Shown here in pieces: positions 1-9,123 of a stretch of DNA of 64,000 bases; the first letter of the stretch is position 1, and every line of letters begins with the position of its first letter. The stretch lies in assembly GCA_029552545.1 (NCBI GenBank), contig JAKPDO010000047.1, forward strand, positions 110,042 through 174,041. Direction: 5' to 3'. The stretch is from Planctomycetota bacterium (lineage in GTDB: Bacteria > Planctomycetota > Phycisphaerae > Sedimentisphaerales > Anaerohalosphaeraceae). Position numbers and translations under genes: made by a program. Below the pieces are notes generated by a model. The model was not told where the DNA came from. It made no database searches and saw only the letters and a list, made by a program, of their open reading frames with translations.

Positions 1-842
1 TAATTGCCGCAGGAACTTTTCATCACGTCGAGTGCATCGAGGAGATTTACACCGGTATTGACCATTGTGGCCAGAATTCGCATCGAACGTGTCAGAACCG
101 TATCAACGTACATCCCGCCGAAAATAGGAAGATGAACTTTCATCCAGTCCAGCGCTTTACGTCCGGAGAGAGTTTGTTTCCAGGCCGAAAGTGCAAACCC
201 TCCAGCAGTCAGCAGCGTGGCGGCGGAGGCCAAAAAAGTCGGGCTGCCGAGCAAAGCGCTGAAGTCAACCAGAATCTGGGTCAGTTTAGGCAAGGCCGTG
301 CCGCGGGCCTCATAAATTCGAGTAAATCGCGGCAGGACAAAAAACATCAGAGAACCGGTGGCCGCCACAGCCATCAGCAGCATTACAACCGGATAAATCA
401 TCGCACTTTTGACCTGTTTTTTGGTCTCTGCATCCGCCGTCAGATACCCGCTGAGCACCCGAAGCATCTCCGCCATCCTGCCGGAAACCTCGGAAGCCCG
501 GACCATACTGATAAACATCGTGCTGAAAATCTTCGGATACCCCCCCAAAGCCACAGAAAAACTTTCTCCGTTCTTAAGACGCTCCGCTAAATCACGCGTT
601 ACCTCTCGAAATGCGCCGGGGCGCATCTGGTCCGCAATCGCTTCGATAGCATCACTGAGCACCACCCCGCTGTCCAGCATCACAGACAATTGGGTGGTAA
701 ACAGAATCAAGTCGGTCTGTTTGACCCTTGCCCCCGACAAGGCCGGATTGGAAGAAGCCGATTCCAAACGGAGGGGTTTGCGGCCGTTCGGAGACGCCCT
801 CGAAGACGTTCGGACAACAGAACTCTGAACAGCCGTCGGCAT
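1..842 (-). CDS. gspF: Type II secretion/type IV pilus inner-membrane protein GspF/PilC, 3' end outside window
   Basis: Reading the minus strand from the ATG at 842 gives an open frame to the window edge (about 280 residues; complete homologues have about 400). After a disordered, Ser/Arg-rich N-terminus of about 45 residues comes a T2SSF domain (LILFTTQLSVMLDSGVVL, then AEMLRVLSGYLT), two hydrophobic stretches (SAMIYPVVMLLMAVAATG and a later Ala/Leu-rich one), and the beginning of the second T2SSF repeat (RSMRILATMVNTGVNLLDAL). GspF is the polytopic platform protein that couples the ATPase to pseudopilin assembly. It starts 1 base after the gspE stop, so the two are translationally close in one operon. 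The C-terminal membrane helices are beyond base 1. Confidence 0.9.
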   Translation of the reverse strand, partial: MPTAVQSSVVRTSSRASPNGRKPLRLESASSNPALSGARVKQTDLILFTTQLSVMLDSGVVLSDAIEAIADQMRPGAFREVTRDLAERLKNGESFSVALGGYPKIFSTMFISMVRASEVSGRMAEMLRVLSGYLTADAETKKQVKSAMIYPVVMLLMAVAATGSLMFFVLPRFTRIYEARGTALPKLTQILVDFSALLGSPTFLASAATLLTAGGFALSAWKQTLSGRKALDWMKVHLPIFGGMYVDTVLTRSMRILATMVNTGVNLLDALDVMKSSCGN

Positions 843-843
843 C

Positions 844-2577
844 TTAATCCTCCATTGTCACGTTGGCCACGCGCAGGACTTCATCAATCGTAGTGATTCC
901 GGCCGCCACCTTCTCGATACCGTCCAAATGCAGCGGCTTCATTCCGTTCTGAATAGCGGCCGCCCGCAGCTGCTTGAGCGTCGCCCCCTGCGTAATCATC
1001 TCCAGAATCTGGTCATTCGGGATAAATAATTCATGGATGGCGATGCGCCCAATGTAGCCGGTGTTTCGGCATTTCTTGCATCCGATACCCCGGTAAAACG
1101 TCGGCAGCGAACCAACCCATTTTTCCACCGCTCGCCGAATACCCGCCGAGGGGGTGTACTGGTCTTTGCAGGTGGGACAGATTTTTCGGACAAGACGCTG
1201 CGCCAGCACCCCAATCAGCGAAGCACTGACCAGATACGGCGCTACACCCAGGTCCAGAAGACGCGTTACAGCCCCCGGGGCGTCATTTGTGTGAAGCGTT
1301 GACAGAACCAAATGTCCCGTCAGGGCCGCCTGAACGGCTATGTTGGCGGTTTCTTCATCCCGAATTTCGCCGACCATGATAATATCCGGGTCCTGCCGCA
1401 GCAGCGACCGCAGAGCACTGGCAAAGGTGAACTTGGATAATTCATTCACCTGAAACTGATTGACGCCGTGAATATTGCACTCCACAGGGTCCTCTACCGT
1501 ACAGATGTTCACTTGTTCGCTGTTCAGCTCCGACAGGGCCGCATAGAGCGTGGTATTCTTTCCGGAACCGGTCGGTCCGGTCACCAGGACGATTCCGTTG
1601 GGCATCCGAATAATTTTTTTGAAGGCCTTCAGATTCTCATAACTGAATCCAAGCGATTCCAGATTGGTCAGGATTTTCCGAGTGTCGATAATTCGGATGA
1701 CAACTTTTTCCCCATATGTGCCCGGCATCACGGACACACGCAGGTCGATAGGCCGGCCCTGCATCAGAACGTGAATACTGCCGTCCTGCGGAAGCCGGCG
1801 CTGAGCAATGTCCAGCTCAGCCATAATTTTGATGCGGGAGACAATCGCCGCATGCATCTGATACGGCGGACGCATCTTTTCATAGAGCAGACCGTCCACC
1901 CTATAGCGCACACGCACCTTCTTTTCGTCCGGTTCGATATGAATGTCGCTGGCATTTTCATGGACAGCGCTGCAGATCAGATAGTTGACCAGTTTGACAA
2001 CCGGCGACTGGCCGGCAATTTCTTCCAGATTGGCAATGTCCTCCGGCAGGTGCTCAATCATTGAAAAATCCTGCAGGGCCGCATCATCGATGATGTCATC
2101 AATGACAAAAACATTGGCCGCAGGCATATAGGTCTGAAGCGTGGCCTGAATATCTTTGACGGTGGCACAAACCACCTGAACGCGGCACTTGCTGAGCCGT
2201 TCGATTTCCTCGATGAGAAAGACGTTCGCCGGCTCGCTGACTGCCACGGTCAGCGTGTCAAAGACCTTAAAGAGCGGCAGCACAGAGTGCTCTTCAATAA
2301 AGTCACGCGGCAGAATCTCCACCACCGCCGGATCACACAGCTTGGGGGTTATCTGGGCATACGGAAGCCCATAGGTTTCAGCCAGAGCGGAGGCGATTTG
2401 ATTTTCGGTGCAGAAGTTCATCTCCACCAGCAGTTCCCCCAGCAGGCGGCTGTGACCGCTGCGGGCCTGCTGCTGAAGGGCCTGTTCAATCTGCTGGGGC
2501 GTGACAATCCCCCGCTGCACCAGCAGCTGGCCGAGCTGAAGACGTTTTTCCGTACCGAGTTCCATCATTCTGGCCAT
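844..2577 (-). CDS. gspE: Type II secretion/pilus assembly ATPase GspE/PilB
   Basis: A 577-residue cytoplasmic hexameric ATPase that powers pseudopilin extrusion. An N-terminal MshEN/GspE-N region (about 1-160) is followed by the core ATPase: a nucleotide-binding loop GPTGSGKN, Walker B/Asp-box region (DPDIIMVGEIRDEET), His box (GHLVLSTLHTND) and the two C-x2-C pairs (CPTC, CKKC) of the GspE/PilB zinc-binding loop near the C-terminus. Length is normal. The Walker A loop ends in GKN instead of the usual GKT/GKS, which is unusual. The first ATG (2577) lies right against the purine stretch AAAGGGG, so an ATG at 2568 or 2565 may be the real start. It lies 6 bases after the STAS gene and 1 base before gspF. 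Confidence 0.93.
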   Translation of the reverse strand: MARMMELGTEKRLQLGQLLVQRGIVTPQQIEQALQQQARSGHSRLLGELLVEMNFCTENQIASALAETYGLPYAQITPKLCDPAVVEILPRDFIEEHSVLPLFKVFDTLTVAVSEPANVFLIEEIERLSKCRVQVVCATVKDIQATLQTYMPAANVFVIDDIIDDAALQDFSMIEHLPEDIANLEEIAGQSPVVKLVNYLICSAVHENASDIHIEPDEKKVRVRYRVDGLLYEKMRPPYQMHAAIVSRIKIMAELDIAQRRLPQDGSIHVLMQGRPIDLRVSVMPGTYGEKVVIRIIDTRKILTNLESLGFSYENLKAFKKIIRMPNGIVLVTGPTGSGKNTTLYAALSELNSEQVNICTVEDPVECNIHGVNQFQVNELSKFTFASALRSLLRQDPDIIMVGEIRDEETANIAVQAALTGHLVLSTLHTNDAPGAVTRLLDLGVAPYLVSASLIGVLAQRLVRKICPTCKDQYTPSAGIRRAVEKWVGSLPTFYRGIGCKKCRNTGYIGRIAIHELFIPNDQILEMITQGATLKQLRAAAIQNGMKPLHLDGIEKVAAGITTIDEVLRVANVTMED

Positions 2578-2583
2578 ACCCCT

Positions 2584-2919
2584 TTACACAAAACTCTTCA
2601 TTGCCTCCGACAAATCCGCATAGGTATCCAGACGGGGAAGCAGCCGTGTAATTTCAAGAATTTTTTGACAGGTTTCATCCAGCCCCGCCAGTTTGAGCGG
2701 CTGATTCTGCCGTCGGCACTCTTCATGAAGCGTCAGCAGCTGCTCCAAAGCGGCGCTGTCCATCAAAATTACCCGGCTCATATCCAGCAGCAGTCCTCGG
2801 GGATGCGCCGCACGGGCGCTGGAGAGCGCCTCTTCAAAGGACTTTAGGGATTCAACAGTAAATTCTCCCTGAAGCTGAAGAATCGCTATTTGATTTTGAA
2901 TTTGAACCTCTATTTTCAT
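2584..2919 (-). CDS. STAS-domain protein (anti-sigma factor antagonist-like)
   Basis: A single-domain protein of 111 residues with the STAS fold pattern: a beta-rich start (IQNQIAILQLQGEFTVES), then LLLDMSRVILMDSAALEQLLTLHEEC, which is the conserved phosphorylatable-serine region of SpoIIAA-like proteins (DMSxVxxMDSAAL). The Ser of MDSAAL sits where SpoIIAA is phosphorylated. Its ATG overlaps the stop of the upstream HD-GYP gene (ATGA), which indicates translational coupling. I infer a switch protein in the regulatory block embedded in the secretion operon; no cognate anti-sigma kinase or PP2C phosphatase is in the window, so a partner cannot be named. Confidence 0.8.
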   Translation of the reverse strand: MKIEVQIQNQIAILQLQGEFTVESLKSFEEALSSARAAHPRGLLLDMSRVILMDSAALEQLLTLHEECRRQNQPLKLAGLDETCQKILEITRLLPRLDTYADLSEAMKSFV

Positions 2920-4157
2920 CGAATCAGCGCTCCAACCGCCTTGATTCCGTATTCTTCAAAACTGCTGTAATCCCAGGTTTCAATGAATCCATCCTGAATC
3001 GCCTTCCAGAAATTCTCCACCGGGCTTCCGAGAAAGGCCTGCACAACCGCCGGGTCAAACTGAACGCCGCTGCCCTTTTCGACCTCCGTCAGGGCCCGTC
3101 GGATGCTCATCGCCTCCCGGTACACCCGCCGGGATGTCATTGCATCAAACGCATCCGCCAGCGCAATAATCCGGGCGCTGAGCGGAATATCCGGCCCCCG
3201 GAGTCCTTCCGGATACCCTTGTCCGTCATATCGTTCATGGTGATACAGGACTCCGGGCACAATAGGACGCATCTGAGGAATTTCGGACAAAATGGAGGCA
3301 CCGATTCGCGGATGAGCCAAAATCACAGCACGTTCCTCATCGGTCAACTTGCCCTGTTTCCGCAGAACGGATTCCGCCACGCCGATTTTCCCGATGTCAT
3401 GGAGAAGTCCGGCCAGATAGATATGGTGAATCTCCTCTTCGGAAATTGGAGACGTTTCCTTCATCTGCTCAGCGGTCCAGCGTGCAATCAGGGCCACCCG
3501 CTCCGAATGGCCGCGGGTGTACTGGTCTTTGGCATCAATGCTGTTGGTCAGGGCCTTCAGAGAACCGATAAAGAGTTCTTTGAGGTCATTGAACAGCCGA
3601 CCGTTTTCAATAAAAACAGCACACTGGCTGGCTACGGAATGAAAGAGTTTGACATCCGTACTGTCAAAGTCGGGTTTATTCTGAATGTTGGTCGCCACCA
3701 GAAATCCGGCCATCCGGTCCGCCGGACCGACCGGGACCGCCAGAATATTGCGAAGCCGGGGAGACCAGGCATACTTGAAGGGGCCGTCCACCTGGCTGTC
3801 CAGAAGCGCCTCCCGCCCGGCGGTCAGCTCCGCCGTCAGATGCATCTGAAGAATATCCGCCATCGACGGCTCAATTGACAAAAGCCCCGAGCCGGCACTG
3901 AGAACCAGACGTTTGCCGCCCTCTATCTTCTTTTCCAGAAAAATAGCAATTCCCTCCACCGGCACAATCTGGGTCAGCTGGTCGCAGGCCAATTGCAGAT
4001 AGGTTGAACAGGACTGGTCCAGATTCATATGGGTACTGAGGTTATAGAGCAGCATAATCTGCTCATAGCATTGGGACAGCTCCGTGCTGAGCTTCTCCAG
4101 ATGCTTTTCCATCAGTTCCAGATCATCCCGCAGAGACTGATTCGAAGCAGGACCCAT
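2916..4157 (-). CDS. GAF and HD-GYP domain protein, probable cyclic-di-GMP phosphodiesterase
   Basis: 413 residues. A short coiled region (about 10-45) is followed by a GAF-like sensor (about 45-190) and an HD-GYP domain (about 195-370). The signature residues are present: GLLHDIGKIG for the HD pair, HPRIGASIL, and YHHERYDGQGYPEGL, the GYP element. HD-GYP proteins hydrolyse cyclic di-GMP at a metal centre. There is no membrane segment, so it should be cytoplasmic. A purine-rich site GAGAGGG precedes the ATG at 4157. It is translationally coupled to the STAS gene and lies just ahead of gspE, whose relatives in other bacteria are often controlled by cyclic di-GMP; direct control here is an inference. 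Confidence 0.88.
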   Translation of the reverse strand: MGPASNQSLRDDLELMEKHLEKLSTELSQCYEQIMLLYNLSTHMNLDQSCSTYLQLACDQLTQIVPVEGIAIFLEKKIEGGKRLVLSAGSGLLSIEPSMADILQMHLTAELTAGREALLDSQVDGPFKYAWSPRLRNILAVPVGPADRMAGFLVATNIQNKPDFDSTDVKLFHSVASQCAVFIENGRLFNDLKELFIGSLKALTNSIDAKDQYTRGHSERVALIARWTAEQMKETSPISEEEIHHIYLAGLLHDIGKIGVAESVLRKQGKLTDEERAVILAHPRIGASILSEIPQMRPIVPGVLYHHERYDGQGYPEGLRGPDIPLSARIIALADAFDAMTSRRVYREAMSIRRALTEVEKGSGVQFDPAVVQAFLGSPVENFWKAIQDGFIETWDYSSFEEYGIKAVGALIR

Positions 4158-4192
4158 TCGTGATATCCCTCTCTCAGATGGTTGATTTCTTC

Positions 4193-4576
4193 TTAGACGC
4201 CCGCCCGCTGAGCCAGGACTTCTTCAATGCAGTGGAGCACTTCCCGGGGACTAAACGGCTTGCTCAGACAGGCCGCCACCCGCAGAGATTCCTTCTGCTG
4301 CGGATCAATTGCAAATCCCCGAGCCGTCAGCAGCAAAACCGGTGTATCCGCCGTGTCCGGATTTTTCCGAAGTTTCTCGATCAGCTCCAGTCCGGTCATG
4401 GCCGGCATCTGGTAATCCGTCACGATGATATCCGGATGATGCGTGCAGGCCAGCTGATAGGCCTGGCTTCCGTTGTCCGCTGTAAAAACCTCAAAGCCGT
4501 TGTTGCGCAGTTTGATGGCTACAACCTGGACAATGTGAAATTCATCATCCACCACAAGTGCTTTTCGTTCCGCCAT
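4193..4576 (-). CDS. Single-domain response regulator (CheY-like receiver)
   Basis: 127 residues that are one receiver domain: acidic pair VVDDEF, phosphoacceptor in IIVTDYQMPAMTG, the conserved Thr in LLLTARG and the Lys in LSKPFSP. No output domain follows, so it must act through a protein partner. AGGAG lies a suitable distance before the ATG at 4576. It sits between the histidine kinase and the HD-GYP gene in the same orientation, so the obvious reading is kinase to receiver to HD-GYP; this pairing is inferred from position only. Confidence 0.92.
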   Translation of the reverse strand: MAERKALVVDDEFHIVQVVAIKLRNNGFEVFTADNGSQAYQLACTHHPDIIVTDYQMPAMTGLELIEKLRKNPDTADTPVLLLTARGFAIDPQQKESLRVAACLSKPFSPREVLHCIEEVLAQRAGV

Positions 4577-4613
4577 ATCTCATTCTCCTGCTTTCTTCAG
4601 GCCGCCGAAACCG

Positions 4614-6047
4614 TCAGCTCGAACCGCCGACAGAAGCGGCGGCACAGCCGGTCAAAGCCAGCGGCAGTTCAAAACCGAATGTACTTCCCTGCCCGACTAC
4701 ACTGGAGACAAAAACCCTGCCTCCGTGAACCGTCTCGATAATCTGCTTGACCAGATTCAGACCCAATCCGGTTCCCTTGGCCATATGATTGTTGGCCTGA
4801 ACCCGATAGAATTTTTCAAACACCCGCCCCAACTCCTCCGGCGGGATTCCGACACCGGTATCTGTTACAGTAACCCGCAGCCGCCCTTCTGCTTCATCCA
4901 CTTCCAGTCCGACTGTAACCGAACCGCCGGCCGGCGTATACTTCACGGCATTGCTGAGCAGATTGATGACGGCCTGAGAAATCATATCCCGGTCCACACA
5001 GGCCTGGTCATACAGAATCGGAGCCGGTGCATGAATCGCAATATTCTTTTCCTGGGCGTAGCTCCGTATCATCTCCACGGCATCCCGCACAATCAGCGCA
5101 ATGCTGTGATTGCTTCGGTTGACTTTGACCAGGCCGGATTCAATCCGCGAGATATTCAAAATATCCTCAATCAGACGATTGAGCCGAAGCGCCTGACTCT
5201 GAATAATCGAACAGAACTGCCGAATTGTGTCCGCATCCTGCGCCTCTCCGTCCACGAGCATCTCGGCATAGGCATTGATGGAAGCCAGCGGTGTTTTCAG
5301 TTCATGCGAAACATGGCTGACAAACTCATTTTTCATCTGCGATATTTCCCGTTCCCGGCTGATGTCGTGGAGAACGGCAACAACCCCTCCACTGTTTGGA
5401 GATGACTCCGGAAGGCAGGAGAGAACCGCCTCGAAAATCCGCTGCTGTCCCCGGACATTCAGCGTCAGTTCATGACGAACATGGCGGATTCGGCCGCTTC
5501 GGCAGCGGTGAATCTTTTCCCGGAGGGCGGCGGCCGTCTCGATTGTTCCCAGAGAAGAAAAATGCTCCGGAACCGCATCCGGATTCAGCAGCTCTCGAGC
5601 CGCCGGATTGGCAAAAAGGATTTGGTTGTCCTCATTGACAACCAGCACGGCGTCTCGAATGCTGTCAAGAACGGCTTGTTCCCAGGTACGCTGCCGCTCC
5701 AGCAGCTGAAGCTGAAGGCGAAGCCGGCTGTTTTCCTGCCGGGTTTCCTCGGCTTGCGTCTGCTGCCGAGCAGACCACTTCTGCAGAGATTCCCAAAAAG
5801 ACGGCGACCATGTGCCTTTCGAAACAGGCACGCAATCGGGGTTTTTCAGATACCGCTCTAAATCCTCCAATCCCTTCAAAAGCTGCCGCAGAACCCCGCC
5901 CAGCCCCAACACCGCCGGGCAGGCCGCCAGCCAAACGGCACTCGTAATCAGCGGATTGGAAACAAAAAGGGATATTCCTCCTGCAGCGGCTGAAAGCACC
6001 GCCAGAAAACCCCACAATCCCATTCCCATTCGTATCGCCCGTTTCAT
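4614..6047 (-). CDS. Membrane sensor histidine kinase with PAS domain
   Basis: 477 residues. Two N-terminal membrane segments with almost no periplasmic loop (MGLWGFLAVLSAAAGG and ITSAVWLAACPAVLGLG), a coiled-coil stretch (about 85-120), a PAS domain (LDSIRDAVLVVNEDNQILFAN), a HisKA helix with the phosphoacceptor in VSHELKTPLASI and a complete HATPase domain (NLLSNAVKYTPAGG, DTGVGIPPEE, KGTGLGLNLVKQI). It resembles PhoR/ResE-type kinases. The virtual absence of a periplasmic loop suggests it senses a membrane or cytosolic cue. The receiver gene follows after 37 bases and is the probable partner. No strong ribosome-binding site is visible before the ATG. Confidence 0.92.
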   Translation of the reverse strand: MKRAIRMGMGLWGFLAVLSAAAGGISLFVSNPLITSAVWLAACPAVLGLGGVLRQLLKGLEDLERYLKNPDCVPVSKGTWSPSFWESLQKWSARQQTQAEETRQENSRLRLQLQLLERQRTWEQAVLDSIRDAVLVVNEDNQILFANPAARELLNPDAVPEHFSSLGTIETAAALREKIHRCRSGRIRHVRHELTLNVRGQQRIFEAVLSCLPESSPNSGGVVAVLHDISREREISQMKNEFVSHVSHELKTPLASINAYAEMLVDGEAQDADTIRQFCSIIQSQALRLNRLIEDILNISRIESGLVKVNRSNHSIALIVRDAVEMIRSYAQEKNIAIHAPAPILYDQACVDRDMISQAVINLLSNAVKYTPAGGSVTVGLEVDEAEGRLRVTVTDTGVGIPPEELGRVFEKFYRVQANNHMAKGTGLGLNLVKQIIETVHGGRVFVSSVVGQGSTFGFELPLALTGCAAASVGGSS

Positions 6048-6098
6048 TTTTCTGCAGCCGTATCCGGTTCTTCAAACCGGATGTATCGTCATCAAACG

Positions 6099-7298
6099 CT
6101 ACATCGTTTTCTTTTCCGGCTCGGTAAAAAGTCGAATCAGCGGACTGTCCGGATTCAATTGATGGGCCTTTTCAAAGGCACTGCGTGCCAGTGCATTCTG
6201 CCCCAGCCGCTGATAGCAAAGTCCGCTCATCCACCAGCCGAATGCCTCCCACCTGGAATCCAGACAAATCTTCTGGAAAACAGGGATCGCCTCGGCATAG
6301 TTTTTCTTCAAATACAGGGCACAGGCCCTTACAACTTCGGCATCCGTCAGGCCCGGCTGAAGCTGAAGGGCCTTCTGTCCGCAATAGAGTGCACGTTCCG
6401 GCAGGTCTGCTCCGAGAGCCGCCTGCCCCATTTCAAGCCAAACCTGAGGGTCCTCCCGACACAGCACGCTGAGCTGGTCATACCATCTCAGAGCCGCGGC
6501 GTACTTTCCGGCCTGAAGAGAGCAATAGCCGAGCCAGTGAAGAATCACCTGGCGGCGGTCCGCCTGCGTCTGAACCTGATAGAGTTTCTCAAAAAGTTCG
6601 GCGGCTTGACTCCATTGCCGGCGGTCCATATAGAACAGTCCGACCGCCTCGAGAACGCGAGGATTGTCTCCCTGCCTCCACAGAGCTTCCTTATAGTAAA
6701 CCGATGCCTGTTGGACATCGCCGCTTCGCTGGGCCAAATCCGCCGCCGTCAGCAGCAGGTCGGCATCGTAAGGCAATTTTCTTCGGCTGTTTTCAATCAA
6801 TTCCCGGGCCTGTTCCGTTTGTCCCTGCCGGATATACAGATGGGAAAGGGTTAATATGTACTCCACCTGAAGGGGTTTAAGGTCCACAGCTTTTTGCAGA
6901 CATTCCCGAGCAAACTCTGTTTCTCCCTGCTCCAAAGCCGTCATCCCCAAGGCAAACCAGCCCTCATCCATCTGCGGCGCCTGCTCAACCGCTTTCTGAA
7001 GGCACACACGGGCAGCAGGGAGCCGACCTTCAGCCAGATGAACCCGCGCCAACAGATAATTAACCTCCGGATGGTCCGGCTCGGCCTGCACACATTTGGC
7101 CAGAAGCTTTTTGGCTTCTTCCATTCGCTCCTGGTCCAACAGTTCCCGAACGGCAGCCAGATTCGGCCCTACGGAAGACTTCTCCCATGTTTTGAGCATT
7201 TGCTCCTTCTTCTGGGCATGCGACAGAGCACAGCCGCCTCCTAAACAGCAAAGGCCCGTCAGGGTCAGTAACAGTATTGTCCATTTGTTTCGTTCCAT
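6099..7298 (-). CDS. TPR-repeat lipoprotein of the secretion/pilus operon
   Basis: About 399 residues from the ATG at 7298, chosen because AGGAG lies 7-8 bases upstream; a longer frame to 7334 lacks such a site. The N-terminus is a lipoprotein signal ending LGGGC (Cys at about residue 23). The remainder is a series of tetratricopeptide repeats (for example EVNYLLARVHLAEG, DEGWFALGMTALEQ, VEYILTLSHLYIRQ). In type IV pilus systems an outer-membrane TPR lipoprotein (PilF/PilW) helps the secretin assemble. This gene directly follows the secretin gene, so the same job is plausible, but the sequence itself shows only lipidation and TPRs. Confidence 0.85.
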   Translation of the reverse strand: MERNKWTILLLTLTGLCCLGGGCALSHAQKKEQMLKTWEKSSVGPNLAAVRELLDQERMEEAKKLLAKCVQAEPDHPEVNYLLARVHLAEGRLPAARVCLQKAVEQAPQMDEGWFALGMTALEQGETEFARECLQKAVDLKPLQVEYILTLSHLYIRQGQTEQARELIENSRRKLPYDADLLLTAADLAQRSGDVQQASVYYKEALWRQGDNPRVLEAVGLFYMDRRQWSQAAELFEKLYQVQTQADRRQVILHWLGYCSLQAGKYAAALRWYDQLSVLCREDPQVWLEMGQAALGADLPERALYCGQKALQLQPGLTDAEVVRACALYLKKNYAEAIPVFQKICLDSRWEAFGWWMSGLCYQRLGQNALARSAFEKAHQLNPDSPLIRLFTEPEKKTM

Positions 7299-7384
7299 CG
7301 CAGACTCCTGTCTTTTCAAAGCCGCAAGAATCAATCACTCCGGCCGGTCCGCACAAGGGGGACCGGCCGGAGCGTGAAAAACCT

Positions 7385-9106
7385 TTACCAGCGGAACCAC
7401 TTGCCGGATTCTTCCCGTTCAATCTTCTGCAGCATCAGACGCTCCATCTGCTCGGCCGCCTGGGGCTGCGTTTCCCGGAGAATCCGTTCGCGAAGCCGAA
7501 TGGCCTCAAGGTAATTGCGGTGAATCGTCAGGATATTGTTCAGTTCGGCCATCGCAGCATCATATTCTCCGTTCAGATAATACTGAACCGCTCGGGCATA
7601 CCGGTCTTCATCAATCTTAACCCGGCTCATCCAATACAGATTGCTGCGGGCTTCGTGAGCCAACCGCTGAACATCCGCCAGACGTTCCGCACCTTGGGCC
7701 TGTTCAGGCCGCTGAATAATATGAGGGGTAATCAGAATAATCAGCTCCACACGCGTTGAACTGTCGGAAACACCCCGGAACAGCTCTCCGATCACGGGAA
7801 TATCTCCGACGACAGGCACCTGATTGCGGGACAAAGAGGTTTGTTCCTTGAACAGACCGCCCAATACAATGGTCTGCCCGTCCCGCACCATCACATTGGT
7901 CGACACTTCCGTCTTGGTTTTCTGAGGCAGCTGCGTATTGCCGAACTCGACAATTTCTCCGTTGCTTTGTTCAGGACGGATTTCCATTCGAATCAGACCG
8001 TCCTTGCCGATGAAAGGCCGAAATTCGAGCACGGTACCGCTTTCGAGGAATTCCACCTGCTGCGTGGATGTGCCGCCTTCCGCCACATTCGTTAAGGACT
8101 GATAGCCCTCTTCCTTGCCGATGATAAGCTTGCCGGCCTGTTTATTGAGGGCTAATATTTTTGGATTGGCCATAATCGTCACATCCGACACCGTTTCAAT
8201 GGCGTTAATCAGGGCGGAAATGTTATCAAAAGTCACACCGACGGAAATTCCGGAAGCATTATTCCCCGTAACAACAGGGGTAAAACCTCCCTGCAGGAAT
8301 CCTTCTCCGCCGAGGGTGATGGAAGTACCGGGAATATTCTTCCAGTCAATCCCGAACTTGGTATCTTCCGTCAGCGTGGCTTCCATAACCGTCACTTCCA
8401 GAAGCACCTGAAGGGGTTCCACATCCACTTCGGCCAGCACCTCCCGAATCCGCTTGATATTCTCGGGATAATCGGAAACCACCAGCCGGTCGTGAATCGC
8501 CAGAGAATCGCCGCCCTTGCCGGGCACGGTATCCCGCTGGGCGGGACTGGTTACCCCAAGCTGGCCGAACTCACTCAGAAGAGGTTCGGCCAATTTCTTG
8601 GCCTCTTCCGCATTGATGTAGTACAAAGGAATGACCGCGTATTCAAAACGGGTCTTGTCGGCCTGGAATTCCTCATTGGTGTAAATCTTGACAAAATTGC
8701 CCTTGATTTCGTACTTATGCGTACCGAGAATGGCCTGCAGGGCCTCCTCAAAGGTTACGTCATAAAGATTGGTAACAGTCACAGTGCCGTCCACTCGAGC
8801 TGAAGGCACGATGTTTTTGTGATACATCTGAGCCAGCATCTGCAGGGCATCCCGAATCGGCATATCTTTGCGAAAGCTGATTGTCTGAACGGACTGCATC
8901 GAATAAGCGGCCTGCTCATTTGCCGCCGGAGATTCAGCCGGTGCCGAAGGTGCCGTCTCCTGCGGGGTTTCCGTTGCCGGCGCGGTCGGAGTCTGACTTT
9001 CCTGGCCGACTACCAGTGCGGTCAGTCCCAACACCGCCAGCAGCCAGACGCTGACTGTAATCAGATAAGTTTTAAACTTCATTTGTTTTTTTCGCTGAGT
9101 TTTCAT
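7385..9106 (-). CDS. Secretin (GspD/PilQ-like outer-membrane channel)
   Basis: About 573 residues from the ATG at 9106; the frame stays open further upstream but that would overlap the preceding gene. A signal sequence (YLITVSVWLLAVLGLTALVVG) and a Pro/Ala/Thr-rich linker lead into an STN/N0-like domain (FRKDMPIRDALQMLAQMYHKNI), a second N domain (YAVIPLYYINAEEAKKLAE) and the secretin core, with DGQTIVLGGLFKEQ, VPVVGDIPVIGELF and a terminal LIILITPHII. A helical C-terminal tail of about 90 residues follows. It forms the outer-membrane pore of the secretion system. It lies after the PilM/N/O/P-like genes, matching the pilMNOPQ order of type IV pilus loci. Confidence 0.92.
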   Translation of the reverse strand: MKTQRKKQMKFKTYLITVSVWLLAVLGLTALVVGQESQTPTAPATETPQETAPSAPAESPAANEQAAYSMQSVQTISFRKDMPIRDALQMLAQMYHKNIVPSARVDGTVTVTNLYDVTFEEALQAILGTHKYEIKGNFVKIYTNEEFQADKTRFEYAVIPLYYINAEEAKKLAEPLLSEFGQLGVTSPAQRDTVPGKGGDSLAIHDRLVVSDYPENIKRIREVLAEVDVEPLQVLLEVTVMEATLTEDTKFGIDWKNIPGTSITLGGEGFLQGGFTPVVTGNNASGISVGVTFDNISALINAIETVSDVTIMANPKILALNKQAGKLIIGKEEGYQSLTNVAEGGTSTQQVEFLESGTVLEFRPFIGKDGLIRMEIRPEQSNGEIVEFGNTQLPQKTKTEVSTNVMVRDGQTIVLGGLFKEQTSLSRNQVPVVGDIPVIGELFRGVSDSSTRVELIILITPHIIQRPEQAQGAERLADVQRLAHEARSNLYWMSRVKIDEDRYARAVQYYLNGEYDAAMAELNNILTIHRNYLEAIRLRERILRETQPQAAEQMERLMLQKIEREESGKWFRW

Positions 9107-9123
9107 ACAACACCGCCTTTCTG

